This document shows, in pieces, positions 52,565-62,800 of a stretch of 64,000 nt of DNA. Numbering within the stretch: position 1 is the first letter of the stretch; each line of letters opens with the position of its first letter. Made by a program: the position numbers and the translations under genes. The stretch spans positions 186,001 through 250,000 of the forward strand of contig NZ_AP024884.1 of the NCBI RefSeq assembly GCF_024346955.1. The letters are read 5' to 3'. The notes beneath the pieces were generated by a model. The model was given only the letters and a program-made list of their open reading frames with translations. It was not told the DNA's origin and searched no databases. Origin of the DNA: Vibrio mangrovi (GTDB lineage: Bacteria; Pseudomonadota; Gammaproteobacteria; Enterobacterales; Vibrionaceae).

Positions 52565-53341
52565 CTACTTGGATATATTGCGTGATTCGAATACCTTTTT
52601 TACGACGGGCAGAGCAGAAAATACCTTCGGCCAACCGGCGTAAAATGCAAGCTGTGTTAACAGCTCCGAAGCCTGCGCCTGAGTAAGTCCGTTATCCATC
52701 GCTTTGTTGAGATGATAAGGAACCTGTTCTGCCTGACCGGTTGCAATCAGAGCACTGACTGTGATTAAGCTACGGTTTTTAGGTGCCAGATTAGGGCGGA
52801 GCCATAAGTCTTTAAACAGCTTATCTGTTGTATATTGGACAACCCCTTCAGAAACCTTACCGAAATTAGCAGAAACAAATTTAGCCCGGGCAGCTTCGGC
52901 TTTCTCATCGATCGGCAGTAGTTTCAAAGATGACGGCTCTATCTGTGGACTCTTGATACCTAGTTTCTGGTAAATCGGTGCTGCGGCTTTGACAGCAGAC
53001 ATGGCATTGCCCCAACCGGCATAAAATGCCAGGTGCGTGATCACTTCTGAAACTTCTTGGGGAGAGACGCCGTTATCTAATGCGCCCTGAATCTGTTCGC
53101 CGAGAATTGCCTGTTGATCTCTGGCAATGGCGGCAGCCAGAGTGATCAGACTTCTTTCTTTCATCGACAACTGCGGGCGCTGCCAGAGTTCATCTGCAAG
53201 AAACTGATTGGTTTGCGCTAGTTTCGGAGAAACTGTTTGGAGTGCGGCATCTAATGATTCGGTAGTATTGTTTGCGTATACACCATGTGCGGTAAGCATA
53301 CTGCAAAGCAGAAATATGCGGCTGAACCGATTTGTCTTCAT
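52565..53341 (-). CDS. exported carboxymuconolactone decarboxylase-family protein
   Basis: 258 residues with a signal peptide (about 1-23, cleavage after VYA). Two CMD repeats: SLITLAAAIARDQQAILGEQIQGALDNGVSPQEVSEVITHLAFYAGWGNAM and SLITVSALIATGQAEQVPYHLNKAMDNGLTQAQASELLTQLAFYAGWPKV. No cysteines of the AhpD type. An exported CMD protein with an exported cupin is a recurring pair. It is divergent from the AraC at 53569. Confidence 0.88.
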   Translation of the reverse strand: MKTNRFSRIFLLCSMLTAHGVYANNTTESLDAALQTVSPKLAQTNQFLADELWQRPQLSMKERSLITLAAAIARDQQAILGEQIQGALDNGVSPQEVSEVITHLAFYAGWGNAMSAVKAAAPIYQKLGIKSPQIEPSSLKLLPIDEKAEAARAKFVSANFGKVSEGVVQYTTDKLFKDLWLRPNLAPKNRSLITVSALIATGQAEQVPYHLNKAMDNGLTQAQASELLTQLAFYAGWPKVFSALPVVKKVFESRNISK

Positions 53342-53568
53342 TGTAATAAGTTTCCTTTCAACGGATAGGGAAAATACAGTTCCTGGAAATGAAAAAGCAA
53401 AGCCTGATGGCTGGATTGTTCTTGCAGAACATCCAGAGAATGATTCTAGGGGTTAATCATCTGGATGAATATCATATTTCTACAAAACACTTGCCTATTC
53501 CTACAAGGTTCTGTCTAATCAGAAGGTCAAAAAATTAATTCGAACGAAGTAGACCAACAGTAATTCAG

Positions 53569-54471
53569 ATGGTAGAAAACAGTTGGATGGGACAAGCAAT
53601 GACAGAAATGACCGGAAAATTAGCAGAAAAATTAATGTGTCTGATTGATCGTGACGGACTCTATCCGACGTCGATGAAGTCGCTCAGTTTTTTTAAAGTT
53701 TCAGCCCCGACTCACTGTGATAGCAACATCTATAAACCCAGCTTTATTGTCACCTTGCAGGGTTTAAAAAGCCTTTATTTATATGGGACTCAGCAGACTT
53801 TTTCTCCCGGAGAGAGTTTAATTACTTCGATTGATATTCCTATTCAGTCATACATTGTCGAAGCGAGTATTCAACAACCTTATTTATGTGCAATTTTTGA
53901 ACTAAATATGTCTATGGTTGCACAATTGATGTCCGAGCTTGATTCGGGCAGTCAACGGCACTGTAGTGAATCGAAAGGGGTTATGATTGTCCCTGTTTCA
54001 GATACATTGATTGACGTGATGAAACGGATGGTTGACTTGCTCGATAATCCAAATGATATTCCAGTTCTTTACCCGATGCTGGAACGTGAAATGATTTACC
54101 GGCTGCTGATGGGAGAGCATGGGGAGATGCTACGGCAGTTATGCACTTTTGACAGTTCCAGCAATAAAGTGATGCGAGCTATTCAGTACCTGAATGAAAA
54201 TTATAAAAAGACCGTCAGAGTTGACTCGCTGGCAAGCCGGGTCAATATGAGTGTCTCTTCTTTGCATCAACATTTTAAGGCTGTTACCTTACTGACACCG
54301 CTGCAATACCAGAAACAGCTCCGGCTGTATGAAGCCCGGAAAATGATTATGCAGGGAATGGAAATATCATCCGCAGCGTTTCAGGTCGGATACGAAAGCG
54401 CTTCTCATTTTAGCCGCGATTACAATCGCACATTCGGCACATCACCATCACGGGATCGTGAAGCACATTGA
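53569..54471 (+). CDS. AraC-family regulator with AraC_N domain
   Basis: 300 residues. N-terminal domain (about 25-180) and C-terminal HTH pair (about 195-295: VMRAIQYLNENYKKTVRVDSLASRVNMSVSSLHQHFKAVTLLTPLQYQKQLRLYEARKMIM). It is divergent from the exported CMD/cupin operon. A paralogue of the regulator at 46557-47468. The start is uncertain among ATG 53569, 53587 and 53599; no strong ribosome site selects one. Confidence 0.88.
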   Translation: MVENSWMGQAMTEMTGKLAEKLMCLIDRDGLYPTSMKSLSFFKVSAPTHCDSNIYKPSFIVTLQGLKSLYLYGTQQTFSPGESLITSIDIPIQSYIVEASIQQPYLCAIFELNMSMVAQLMSELDSGSQRHCSESKGVMIVPVSDTLIDVMKRMVDLLDNPNDIPVLYPMLEREMIYRLLMGEHGEMLRQLCTFDSSSNKVMRAIQYLNENYKKTVRVDSLASRVNMSVSSLHQHFKAVTLLTPLQYQKQLRLYEARKMIMQGMEISSAAFQVGYESASHFSRDYNRTFGTSPSRDREAH

Positions 54472-54493
54472 TGGGTGGATGTTCTGATATTCC

Positions 54494-55204
54494 TTAATCA
54501 ACGGTCAACTGGCTGATAGCAAGCTGTTGCAGGTTCAGTTTTTTGGCCTGAACTAAAAATAACTCAGCACAGGCGAATGCATCACTGGCCGCAGAGTGGG
54601 CAAGGTAGTCGGGCAGATGATAATAACTGCGTAAGTCATTTAACTGATAGCTTTCATGATATCTGCTTCTGCCGGCATAACTGAAGCGTTTCTCAATTTG
54701 CAGTGTATCGATAAAACAGACGGGGAATGTGCTGAGATTGTAGTTATTTTGCAGAAAAGCAGTGATAAAGCTGTTTTCTATCTGGCAGTGATGTGCAAGT
54801 AAGACTTTCCCCTGAGCCCGTTCAAGCAGCCGGTTTATCCCTCTGGACAGAGTAATGCCCTGTTGCAGAATTTTCGGAGTCAGTCCGTTGATTTGTGCAC
54901 TTTCTGCTTTGACAAATTCTCCGTGATTGAGCAGGATTTCTTCAGTACTGGCGATATCAATACCTTCCAGAGTCAGATCGACCATACCGATTGAGAGGAT
55001 CTGATCCCGTGCCGGTGATAGTCCGGTAGTTTCAAAATCGACGGCCAGAAACTGCAATTCAGATAATGGTGTCTGTGCGTCGGCAAAAGGCTGCAACAGG
55101 TAATTTTTCAGTGGAGCAGGCCAGTGCGGCGCCGGTTCGACCCGTTGTCGGCGTATCTCCGCCCCGAGGACACGTTTCCATCGTTTCAGCCAGCGAGTCA
55201 GCAT
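54494..55204 (-). CDS. DEDDh 3'-5' exonuclease (DnaQ-like)
   Basis: 236 residues. Exonuclease motifs: FLAVDFETTGLSPARDQ (ExoI, Asp and Glu), LAHHCQIENSF (ExoII) and HSAASDAFACAEL (ExoIII with the His and Asp). The start is ATG 55204 with GAGGAAG at the end of the upstream gene; the frame extends further upstream without support. It follows the CBS/DUF294 gene by 4 bases, so the two are coupled. Confidence 0.9.
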   Translation of the reverse strand: MLTRWLKRWKRVLGAEIRRQRVEPAPHWPAPLKNYLLQPFADAQTPLSELQFLAVDFETTGLSPARDQILSIGMVDLTLEGIDIASTEEILLNHGEFVKAESAQINGLTPKILQQGITLSRGINRLLERAQGKVLLAHHCQIENSFITAFLQNNYNLSTFPVCFIDTLQIEKRFSYAGRSRYHESYQLNDLRSYYHLPDYLAHSAASDAFACAELFLVQAKKLNLQQLAISQLTVD

Positions 55205-55208
55205 TGGT

Positions 55209-57077
55209 TTATCTTCCTCTGACAAATTTGAGTTTGGCGACATCCTGTAATTCGCTGATGATTTTGAATGCATCCTTCAGATGTTTACGTTCAAAACTGC
55301 TGAAATGATCCGGCGTGATATGATTATCCGGCGGTGTTCCCGCCAGTATCGCATTGAGCTGGTGGCGAAAGCGGACCTGAGTAATAAACCGGTAGGCGCC
55401 GATAATGTTTTCACAACTGTCCTGAGAAAGAAAACCATGTTCCGTCGCATAACGGAAACGTTCTTCGGTTCCGGTTAAAGAGCCACCTGCGGCAAGGCTG
55501 AAGATTCTTGCCAGATCAATAATCAGATTAAGTGCATATTTTTTGATATTCAGCGTATGGCTGTTCTGACCGCTTTTTTCCAGAACCAGATTATTGAAAA
55601 TTCCCAACGGTGGCTGCGTTTCGACAGCATCCCGGACCAGTGCCGGGATAAAGCCGGAACTGTTCTGAATACAGTGATGCAAGTGTTGCTGAATTTGATC
55701 AACCAGCTCCCGGTTCCCATAAACGGACCGAACCTCAAGAAACACACTGATACTCAGAAGACGGTTATATTCCGGGCTGGAAACCCATTTCTGGTAGTAT
55801 TCTTTCCAGCGGGAAACCGGCTGGCACCATTTCGGTGAGGCAGCCATGTACCGGCCATCACAAACCGGATAGCCACAGGCTGCCAGCGCATTACAGACCC
55901 GCATTGCCAGATGAGTAAAATAGAGTTTGTGTTCATCGCTGGCATTATCCGACAGTACTAAAGCACTATCCTGATCAGAAAGCATATGGACTTCGTTACG
56001 TGCATGAGAACCGGCAACGACCCAGGCGTATTCACAGGGTGGCGGGCCGAGGATTTCTTCACTGAGCTGGATGATTCGGCGGGTAAAGGCATCCATCATC
56101 ATCGACATTATCCGTCCCTGAATTTCGGCACTGACACCACTTTCGACCAGCGCCTGAAAAATCGTTTCCCGTTCTTCTTTCAGACTTGCCAGCGCATTGA
56201 CAGAGCTGGCGTATTTGATCTTTTCGATTAGAAACAGAGACTGAGTCCGGTGGTTGTGGACCAGATGTGTGGTGGTGAGCAATCCGACGACCTGATTTTT
56301 ACTGATCACTGGAAGGCAACGGATGTTATATTGCAACATCAGAGAAATGGCCTGAATGACTTTCGCATCGCTGTCAATCAGCACTGGGTTTGGCGTCATG
56401 ACAGTCGCAATGGGTTCACTGGTATCTCTTTCTGTGGCGACGACAGAATAGGTCATATCCCGATCAGTCACTAACCCGACGATTTCTCCGTCCTGCATGA
56501 CCACTGCGCAGGAACTGCGTTTTTGACCACACATGGCGCGAGCCACATCCCGGATACTATCGTCAGTGTTGACGATAGCTATGTTTTCACTGGCGATCTC
56601 ACCGACGGTTCTATAGAACAACCCCTTTTCTTCTTTACCATTGACATCATTTACCGCCGATGTGAGACGAGTTTTCGCCTGAGCAGCAAAATAGTCTGCG
56701 AACTCTGGATAGCTTGCACAGACCTGAGTGAGTTCCTGATGCGGGATCAGATAAAGCAGTGAATCATCAATTGCCTGTGCCTGATAACCATCTTCTGCAT
56801 TGACCAGCGGTGTCAGAAAAGTAAAACCGAATTGATCATCCTGCCCCAGTCTGGCCCGTAATTCCCCTGTCTGAGTGCGTTGCTCGATCGCGCCGGTTCT
56901 GATGATATAGAGGTAGCGCTGTTCACACAGCGCACTGAAACCAATGGTTTCTCCCTTAACCAGATATTTGACTTTGACAGTATTGGCGATCTCAGTGACC
57001 AGAGTATGTGGCAACTTATCAAACGGATCGATTCTGATCAGAAAATCATCAATATTCGGTGTGACTGATGTACTCAT
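55209..57077 (-). CDS. cNMP-binding/CBS/DUF294 nucleotidyltransferase-like protein
   Basis: 622 residues, cytoplasmic. A cyclic-nucleotide-binding domain (about 20-130), two CBS domains (about 160-285, SCAVVMQDGEIVGLVTDRDM), a DUF294 nucleotidyltransferase-like domain (about 310-450) with GSHARNEVHMLSDQDSALVL, the GS..R.E....DQD motif, and a DUF294 C-terminal helical domain. Such proteins resemble GlnD/GlnE relatives and are often near the exonuclease found here. The role is unknown; nucleotide sensing is likely. Confidence 0.9.
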   Translation of the reverse strand: MSTSVTPNIDDFLIRIDPFDKLPHTLVTEIANTVKVKYLVKGETIGFSALCEQRYLYIIRTGAIEQRTQTGELRARLGQDDQFGFTFLTPLVNAEDGYQAQAIDDSLLYLIPHQELTQVCASYPEFADYFAAQAKTRLTSAVNDVNGKEEKGLFYRTVGEIASENIAIVNTDDSIRDVARAMCGQKRSSCAVVMQDGEIVGLVTDRDMTYSVVATERDTSEPIATVMTPNPVLIDSDAKVIQAISLMLQYNIRCLPVISKNQVVGLLTTTHLVHNHRTQSLFLIEKIKYASSVNALASLKEERETIFQALVESGVSAEIQGRIMSMMMDAFTRRIIQLSEEILGPPPCEYAWVVAGSHARNEVHMLSDQDSALVLSDNASDEHKLYFTHLAMRVCNALAACGYPVCDGRYMAASPKWCQPVSRWKEYYQKWVSSPEYNRLLSISVFLEVRSVYGNRELVDQIQQHLHHCIQNSSGFIPALVRDAVETQPPLGIFNNLVLEKSGQNSHTLNIKKYALNLIIDLARIFSLAAGGSLTGTEERFRYATEHGFLSQDSCENIIGAYRFITQVRFRHQLNAILAGTPPDNHITPDHFSSFERKHLKDAFKIISELQDVAKLKFVRGR

Positions 57078-57281
57078 ATTTATTCTGCCCTTTGCCCGGT
57101 TCTGGGTTATTATATCGATGTGTTACAGGATGAATAGTTTTTTTAAAATGGCTTTTCAAAAATTTGAAACTGTGCAACGATAATAACGTCGAAAAGCTGA
57201 ATTCTCTGGCTTTTCTATTTGTTATTCATATGGTTAATCTTTGAATTAACTGTCCGTGAACCGATAGGTGAGAGTATTGCT

Positions 57282-57800
57282 GTGGATGATGTATTGGCAC
57301 AAGCATTGGGCTTGGTGAGTTTTGCTTTAGGGCTCTCCACTTTTTATCAGAAAAATGATCGGCGTCTGAAAGTGCTGATGCTTATTTTCAATCTGAATCA
57401 CTGTATTCATTATATCCTGCTGGGTTCGACCGTTTCGGCATTAAGTACATTACTGTCTGCGGCGAGAACAACGACTGCGATTTTTGTTTCATCAGCCCGG
57501 GTTGCTGCTGTTTTCATTCTGATTAGTCTGGCAAGTGGTTTATGGATGGCTAATCACTGGTGGGATCTCTGGTCGGTTATGGGAACAGTAATTGGCACTT
57601 ACGCTGTTTTCTGTCTCTCCGGGATCAAAATGCGGATCGGTTTTCTGTTGGGTGGAATGTGCTGGCTGATTAACAATATCATCGTTGGTTCGATTGGCGG
57701 CATGATGTTAGAAACATCGCTGCTGAGTATGAACCTGCTGACGATATACCGGATCCACCGACAGACAGTGAGTGCACTGGTCAAAACTCCGGAATATTGA
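57282..57800 (+). CDS. YgjV-family inner-membrane protein
   Basis: 172 residues, about five membrane helices, matching E. coli YgjV (LAQALGLVSFALGLSTFYQKNDRRLK ... GTVIGTYAVFCLSGIKMRIGFLLGGMCWLINNIIVGSIGGMMLETSLL). The start is the GTG at 57282 after GGTGAGAG, which gives the family N-terminus; the frame opens at 57219. Function unknown. Confidence 0.8.
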   Translation: MDDVLAQALGLVSFALGLSTFYQKNDRRLKVLMLIFNLNHCIHYILLGSTVSALSTLLSAARTTTAIFVSSARVAAVFILISLASGLWMANHWWDLWSVMGTVIGTYAVFCLSGIKMRIGFLLGGMCWLINNIIVGSIGGMMLETSLLSMNLLTIYRIHRQTVSALVKTPEY

Positions 57801-57971
57801 ACATCGGGGTTCATTCGTGTTGTAACGATGGCGCTTTTGTGGAAATGCTATGCTGAGATGATTGGGTTGAAGTGTGAACATCGATCACAATGATGACCAT
57901 CATGACTTTATCTTTATAACTATTTCATCCATGCTCGCTCCCCCTGAAATTCAGCATGGAGTCGTACCGAT

Positions 57972-58541
57972 ATGTCTTATGTCTTAGCAACAAAACGTTT
58001 AATTTTACGTCAGTGGCGTGATAGTGACTATAGCGCTTTTGCCCGACTGAATGCTGATTCACATGCGATGCGGTATTTCCCGGCTACGCTTTCACAGCAG
58101 GAGAGCGACAGTCTGGCTGATCGTATCAGGAACATGATCGATGTTCAGGGCTGGGGACTTTGGGCCACAGTACTGAAGTCTACCGGTGAATTTATCGGCT
58201 TTGTCGGTCTGAATGACAAAGATGGCCAGAGCGGGATTCCTCATGCACCACTGACAGAAATCGGCTGGCGTCTGCTGCCTGAACATTGGGGAAAAGGCTA
58301 TGCTCCGGAAGCAGCTGAAAGCGTCCTTCGTTTTGCTTTTGAACAACGGAATCTTCCCGAAGTTTATGCCTTTACCACACTGTCTAACCAGCCTTCCCAA
58401 CGGGTTATGTGCAAGATCGGAATGCACAATACCGGAGATGATTTCGATCACCCGCAAGTAGCTCCTGAGCATCCGTTAGTGCGACATTGTCTGTATAAAA
58501 TGACTCAGACCGAGTGGCGCCAGAGAATCACATCACGCTGA
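57972..58541 (+). CDS. GNAT-family N-acetyltransferase (RimJ/RimL-like)
   Basis: 189 residues. The acetyl-CoA motif is HWGKGYAPEAAESVLRFAF, preceded by EIGWRLLPE, and the start TKRLILRQWRDSDYSAFARLNAD is typical of RimJ/RimL-type acetyltransferases. It may acetylate a ribosomal protein or a small molecule. It is separate from both neighbours. Confidence 0.92.
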   Translation: MSYVLATKRLILRQWRDSDYSAFARLNADSHAMRYFPATLSQQESDSLADRIRNMIDVQGWGLWATVLKSTGEFIGFVGLNDKDGQSGIPHAPLTEIGWRLLPEHWGKGYAPEAAESVLRFAFEQRNLPEVYAFTTLSNQPSQRVMCKIGMHNTGDDFDHPQVAPEHPLVRHCLYKMTQTEWRQRITSR

Positions 58542-58694
58542 AATTCTGTTTTTCGTATATTTCTCTTTTCGTATGACCGGATCGGGCAGTCTGTCCGGTC
58601 TGACCACAAGTGCTATTCATAAAATTTCCGTTCACTCTGTATCATAAACGGGTAATATCCGTTGAATTCTAAATAAAAATGATAGGGGAATATC

Positions 58695-59837
58695 ATGATG
58701 ACGTTTAGCATTCGTCAGAAAAGACCTGATTCTACAGGTCGATTTTCTCGGCATCGTGTCTGGCTCCGGTGGCTCGGGATATGGATTTTGATTGGTGGGT
58801 TAACTGCCTGTGATGATGATAACCGTCAGATGACGGTTGAGCCAAAACCGATCCGCCCGGTGAAAACAATGACGGTCTCATCGGTTGAGACAACCCCGAT
58901 TGTCAGTCAGGTCGGAGATATTGAAGCATATCAACAGACTTTACTGGGGTTTCGGATCGCCGGACGTGTTCTTGAGCGCCGGGTTGATGTCGGAGACCAT
59001 GTTCGCCAGGGTGATCTGCTGGCGACATTGGATCCCAGCAATGCCAACAATACATTGAAACAGGCCACTGCCGAACTGGATAATGCGAAATCTGCCGCAG
59101 AGTTAGCCAAACGTAATTTTGAGCGGATGAAGAAACTGTTACCAAACGGTGCGATTTCTCAGTCCCGTTATGATCAGTCACGGTCTGACTGGCAGGCCGC
59201 TGCTTCTCAGCTCGAACGGGCTCAGGCTGCGGTTAATGATGCGCAGGATAATTTACGTTTTACCCATCTGATTGCTCCTCAGGATGGCGTTATCAGTGAA
59301 ACGAGTGCGAATCCCGGACAGGTTGTCAGTGCGGGACAACAAGTCTTTAAATTAGCTTACAACGGTCAACTGGATGCTGTGTTTGAAGTCCCGGAGCAGG
59401 TACTTCAGACCCGGATTGAAGATCCGCAAATTACCGTATCCCTGTTATCCAATCCCAATGTCAAAGTCCGGGCTAAGTTCCGTGATGTGACGCCTCAGGC
59501 TGATCCGTACACCCGGACATACCGGGTTCGGGTTACATTAATCGATCCACCCGAACTGATGGGACTGGGAGCAATTGTCAGAGGGCAGTTACAACTGCCA
59601 ACGATTGATCAGGTTGTCGTCCCAAAAGCGGCACTCACCCGTCAGGGTGATCAGCCGGCTGTCTATGTGGTGGATAAGCAGACGAGTCAGCTTCAGCTGA
59701 AACTGATTCAGGTTGCGCGTTACAGCGACGATTCTATCCATATTTCCGGAGGACTGAACGCAGGTGATCAGGTCGTCATTGCCGGTGTGGACCAATTGCG
59801 TCCCGGATTAAAAGTTCGTCTGATGCAGGGAGAGTAA
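58695..59837 (+). CDS. RND efflux periplasmic adaptor protein
   Basis: 380 residues. A hydrophobic N-terminus ends in GLTACDD, suggesting a lipoprotein signal. Barrel-sandwich lipoyl halves (AYQQTLLGFRIAGRVLERRVDVGDHVRQGDLLATLDPSN and LIAPQDGVISETSANPGQVVSAGQQV) flank an alpha-helical hairpin, followed by beta-barrel and membrane-proximal domains. Together with the RND pump two bases downstream it forms the inner part of a tripartite efflux pump; no outer-membrane factor gene is in the window. Confidence 0.93.
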   Translation: MMTFSIRQKRPDSTGRFSRHRVWLRWLGIWILIGGLTACDDDNRQMTVEPKPIRPVKTMTVSSVETTPIVSQVGDIEAYQQTLLGFRIAGRVLERRVDVGDHVRQGDLLATLDPSNANNTLKQATAELDNAKSAAELAKRNFERMKKLLPNGAISQSRYDQSRSDWQAAASQLERAQAAVNDAQDNLRFTHLIAPQDGVISETSANPGQVVSAGQQVFKLAYNGQLDAVFEVPEQVLQTRIEDPQITVSLLSNPNVKVRAKFRDVTPQADPYTRTYRVRVTLIDPPELMGLGAIVRGQLQLPTIDQVVVPKAALTRQGDQPAVYVVDKQTSQLQLKLIQVARYSDDSIHISGGLNAGDQVVIAGVDQLRPGLKVRLMQGE

Positions 59838-59839
59838 TC

Positions 59840-62800
59840 ATGGCGTCAAATTCTCCCGGAAAACGCTTTAACCTTTCCGCCTGGGCACTGGAAAATCAAC
59901 AGATGGTTTCTTTTCTGATGCTGATGATCGTCGTGATGGGGATCATGAGTTTCCAGAAGCTGCCCCGTAATGAAGACCCGGAGTTTACGGTAAAAATTGC
60001 GGTGGTCTCTGCGCGCTGGCCCGGAGCCACGATTGAAGAAACGACGCAGTTTCTGACTGACAAATTAGAAAAGAAACTACAGGAAATTCCTTATCTTGAT
60101 CATTTAAGAAGTTATACCCGGGCCGGTGAAACGGTCATCTTTATTAACCTGCGGGATAGCACACCACCGGAAGAGGTGGATGATATCTGGTATCAGACCC
60201 GGAAGAAAATGTCGGATCTGGCGCCTGAGTTACCCAGTGGCGTTCTTGGCCCGGCAGTCAATGATGAGTTTGCCGATACTTACGGGACTATTTTTGCTTT
60301 TACTGCCGACGGGTTCAGCATGAAAGAGCTACGTCAGCAGGTTGATGATATTCGTTCGACACTGATGCGCGTGCCATATGTCAGTAAAATCGAAGTGATG
60401 GGCGCTCAGGAACAGCAGGTCGTACTGGCGATTTCGTCCAAACGTCTGGCCGGACTCGGACTGAACCTGCAACAGGTGATTCAGAGTTTACAGGCGCAGA
60501 ATACAGTGACACCTGCCGGGGTGATCCGGACCGCAGATGAACAGATTTCGGTTCAGGTCAGCGGATCATTTCGTTCTGCTGAGAGTCTGAATGATATTGT
60601 CCTGCGAATTCATGATCGTTTTATTCCGCTCAGAGATATTGCGACCATCTATACGCAGGCCGAACAGCCACCGACACCGTTGTTTCGTATCAATGGTAAG
60701 GCATCGATTGGGCTGGCTATTTCAATGTCTCCCGATGGCAATATGCTGAAGTTCGGCCAGGATTTACGTAATGCCATGGCAAAAATTCAGAGAGACCTGC
60801 CATATGGGATTCACGTCACCAAAGTTGCGGATCAGTCAGCGGTGGTTGAAGATGCTGTCGGTGGTTTTGTCAAAGTACTGGTTGAAGCCGTTGTGATCGT
60901 GCTGGCTGTCTCATTTGTTTCGCTCGGGTCCAGAGCTGGTCTGGTCGTTGCGGTTTCCATTCCCATTGTTCTGGCGATGACCTTTTCCGGAATGGAAATG
61001 GCCGGAATCGGTTTTCAGCGTATTTCTCTCGGAGCGCTGATTATTTCGCTTGGCTTGCTGGTCGATGATGCCATGATCACCATCGAAGCGATGGTTTCGA
61101 AACTGGAAGATGGCTGGCCACGCAGAAAAGCCGCTGCCTGGGCTTATCAGAATACGGCATTTCCGATGTTAACGGGAACGCTGGTGACCATTGCCGGATT
61201 TATTCCGGTTGGTTTCGCGGCCTCCGGAGCCGGTGAATACTGTTATTCACTTTTTGTGGTCGTAGTGATTTCACTGGCCAGTTCATGGATTGTTGCCATT
61301 CTCTTTTCTCCGTTGTTAGGTGTCTGGTTGCTCCCCCACTCATTTAAATCGCATGAAGCTCATCAGGGACGCTTGTCCGCCTGGTATCAGAGGCTCATCC
61401 ATGGTGTATTGCATCATCGTTGGAAGACCATCTTTGTTGCCGTATTTCTGCTGGTGGCTGCCGGAGCTTTGTCCGGACGGTTACATTCAGAGTTCTTCCC
61501 GGCATCGGATCGGCCTGAGCTGCTCATTAGTCTGAGACTGCCTGCGAATGCCAGCCAGAGTGAGACGCTGGAGCAGGTCAGGATGCTGGAAAATCAATTG
61601 CTGGAGAATCCGAAAATCGCTCAGTTTTCGAGTTATGTCGGGGCAGGAGCGGTGCGTTTCTATCTGCCAATGGATATTCTGCTGAATCAGGAGAATATTG
61701 CTCAGGTCGTCGTCGTTGCGAAAGATATCAAACAGCGGAAGGAATTGCGCAAAGAGTTACAGGGCATAATGCAACGTGACTTTGGTGAGTGGATTACCCG
61801 TGTTTCTCCGTTGGAACTAGGGCCGCCGGTCGGCTGGCCGCTGCGTTACCGGGTCAGTGGCCCGAATCTGAACAAAGTCCGGATGTATGCTCAGTCACTT
61901 GCCAATGTGGTTGCTGAACATCCGGATACGCGGGATATCAACCTGACATCCGGTGAACCGCAACGGCTATTGCGTGTCGATGTGGATCAAACCGCAGCAC
62001 GGGCCGTCGGTCTGAGCCGTCAGCAAATTGCTGAACAACTGGCGACGATTTTTTCCGGACAGACCATTACTTCACTACGGGAAGGAATACATCCGGTTAG
62101 TATTGTGGTGAAAGGTGGTGTCAGCGAGCAGCAGGATATTGAGACGATTGAAAATCTGCAAATTTCATTAGGTCAGGATCAGGTGATTCCACTCAGACTG
62201 GTTGCGAAGGTTGAGTATACCATTACGGATCCGATTATCTGGCGGCGTCAGCTGGAACCTTTTATTACTGTACAGACGGATATCATTTCCGGCGTGCTGG
62301 CTGAGAAAGTCTCTTCTGAACTGGCACCGAAGGTTGCAGCGTTCAGAGCGCAGTTACCAGAGGGTTATGAAGTCACTGAAGAAGGGACAGTCAGTGAGTC
62401 GAGTAAGGGGAATGAGTCAATTTATGATGTTTTACCTGTGACACTTATCGTTATGCTGGCACTGCTGATGATGCAGCTCAGACGCTTCTCCAGCATGATG
62501 CTGGCACTGTGTACTGCGCCATTTGGACTCATCGGGATTGTTGCAGCGATGTTGCCGACAGGCACACCACTCGGCTTTGTGGCACTGCTTGGGATTATTG
62601 CGCTGGTCGGGATGATTATCCGTAATGCGGTGATTCTGATCTCTGAAGTTGATGATAATCTCTCCAGAGGTAATGAGGCACATCAGGCTATTGTGATGGC
62701 TGCAACTCACCGGGCCAGACCGATACTGCTGACTGCTTTTGCCGCGATTCTGGGGATGATTCCTATTGCCCGGCAGGCTTTCTGGGGGCCAATGGCATAT

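Noticed and set aside
55557..56762. Plus-strand frames opposite the CBS/DUF294 gene
   Set aside because: Antisense shadows of a long conserved gene.
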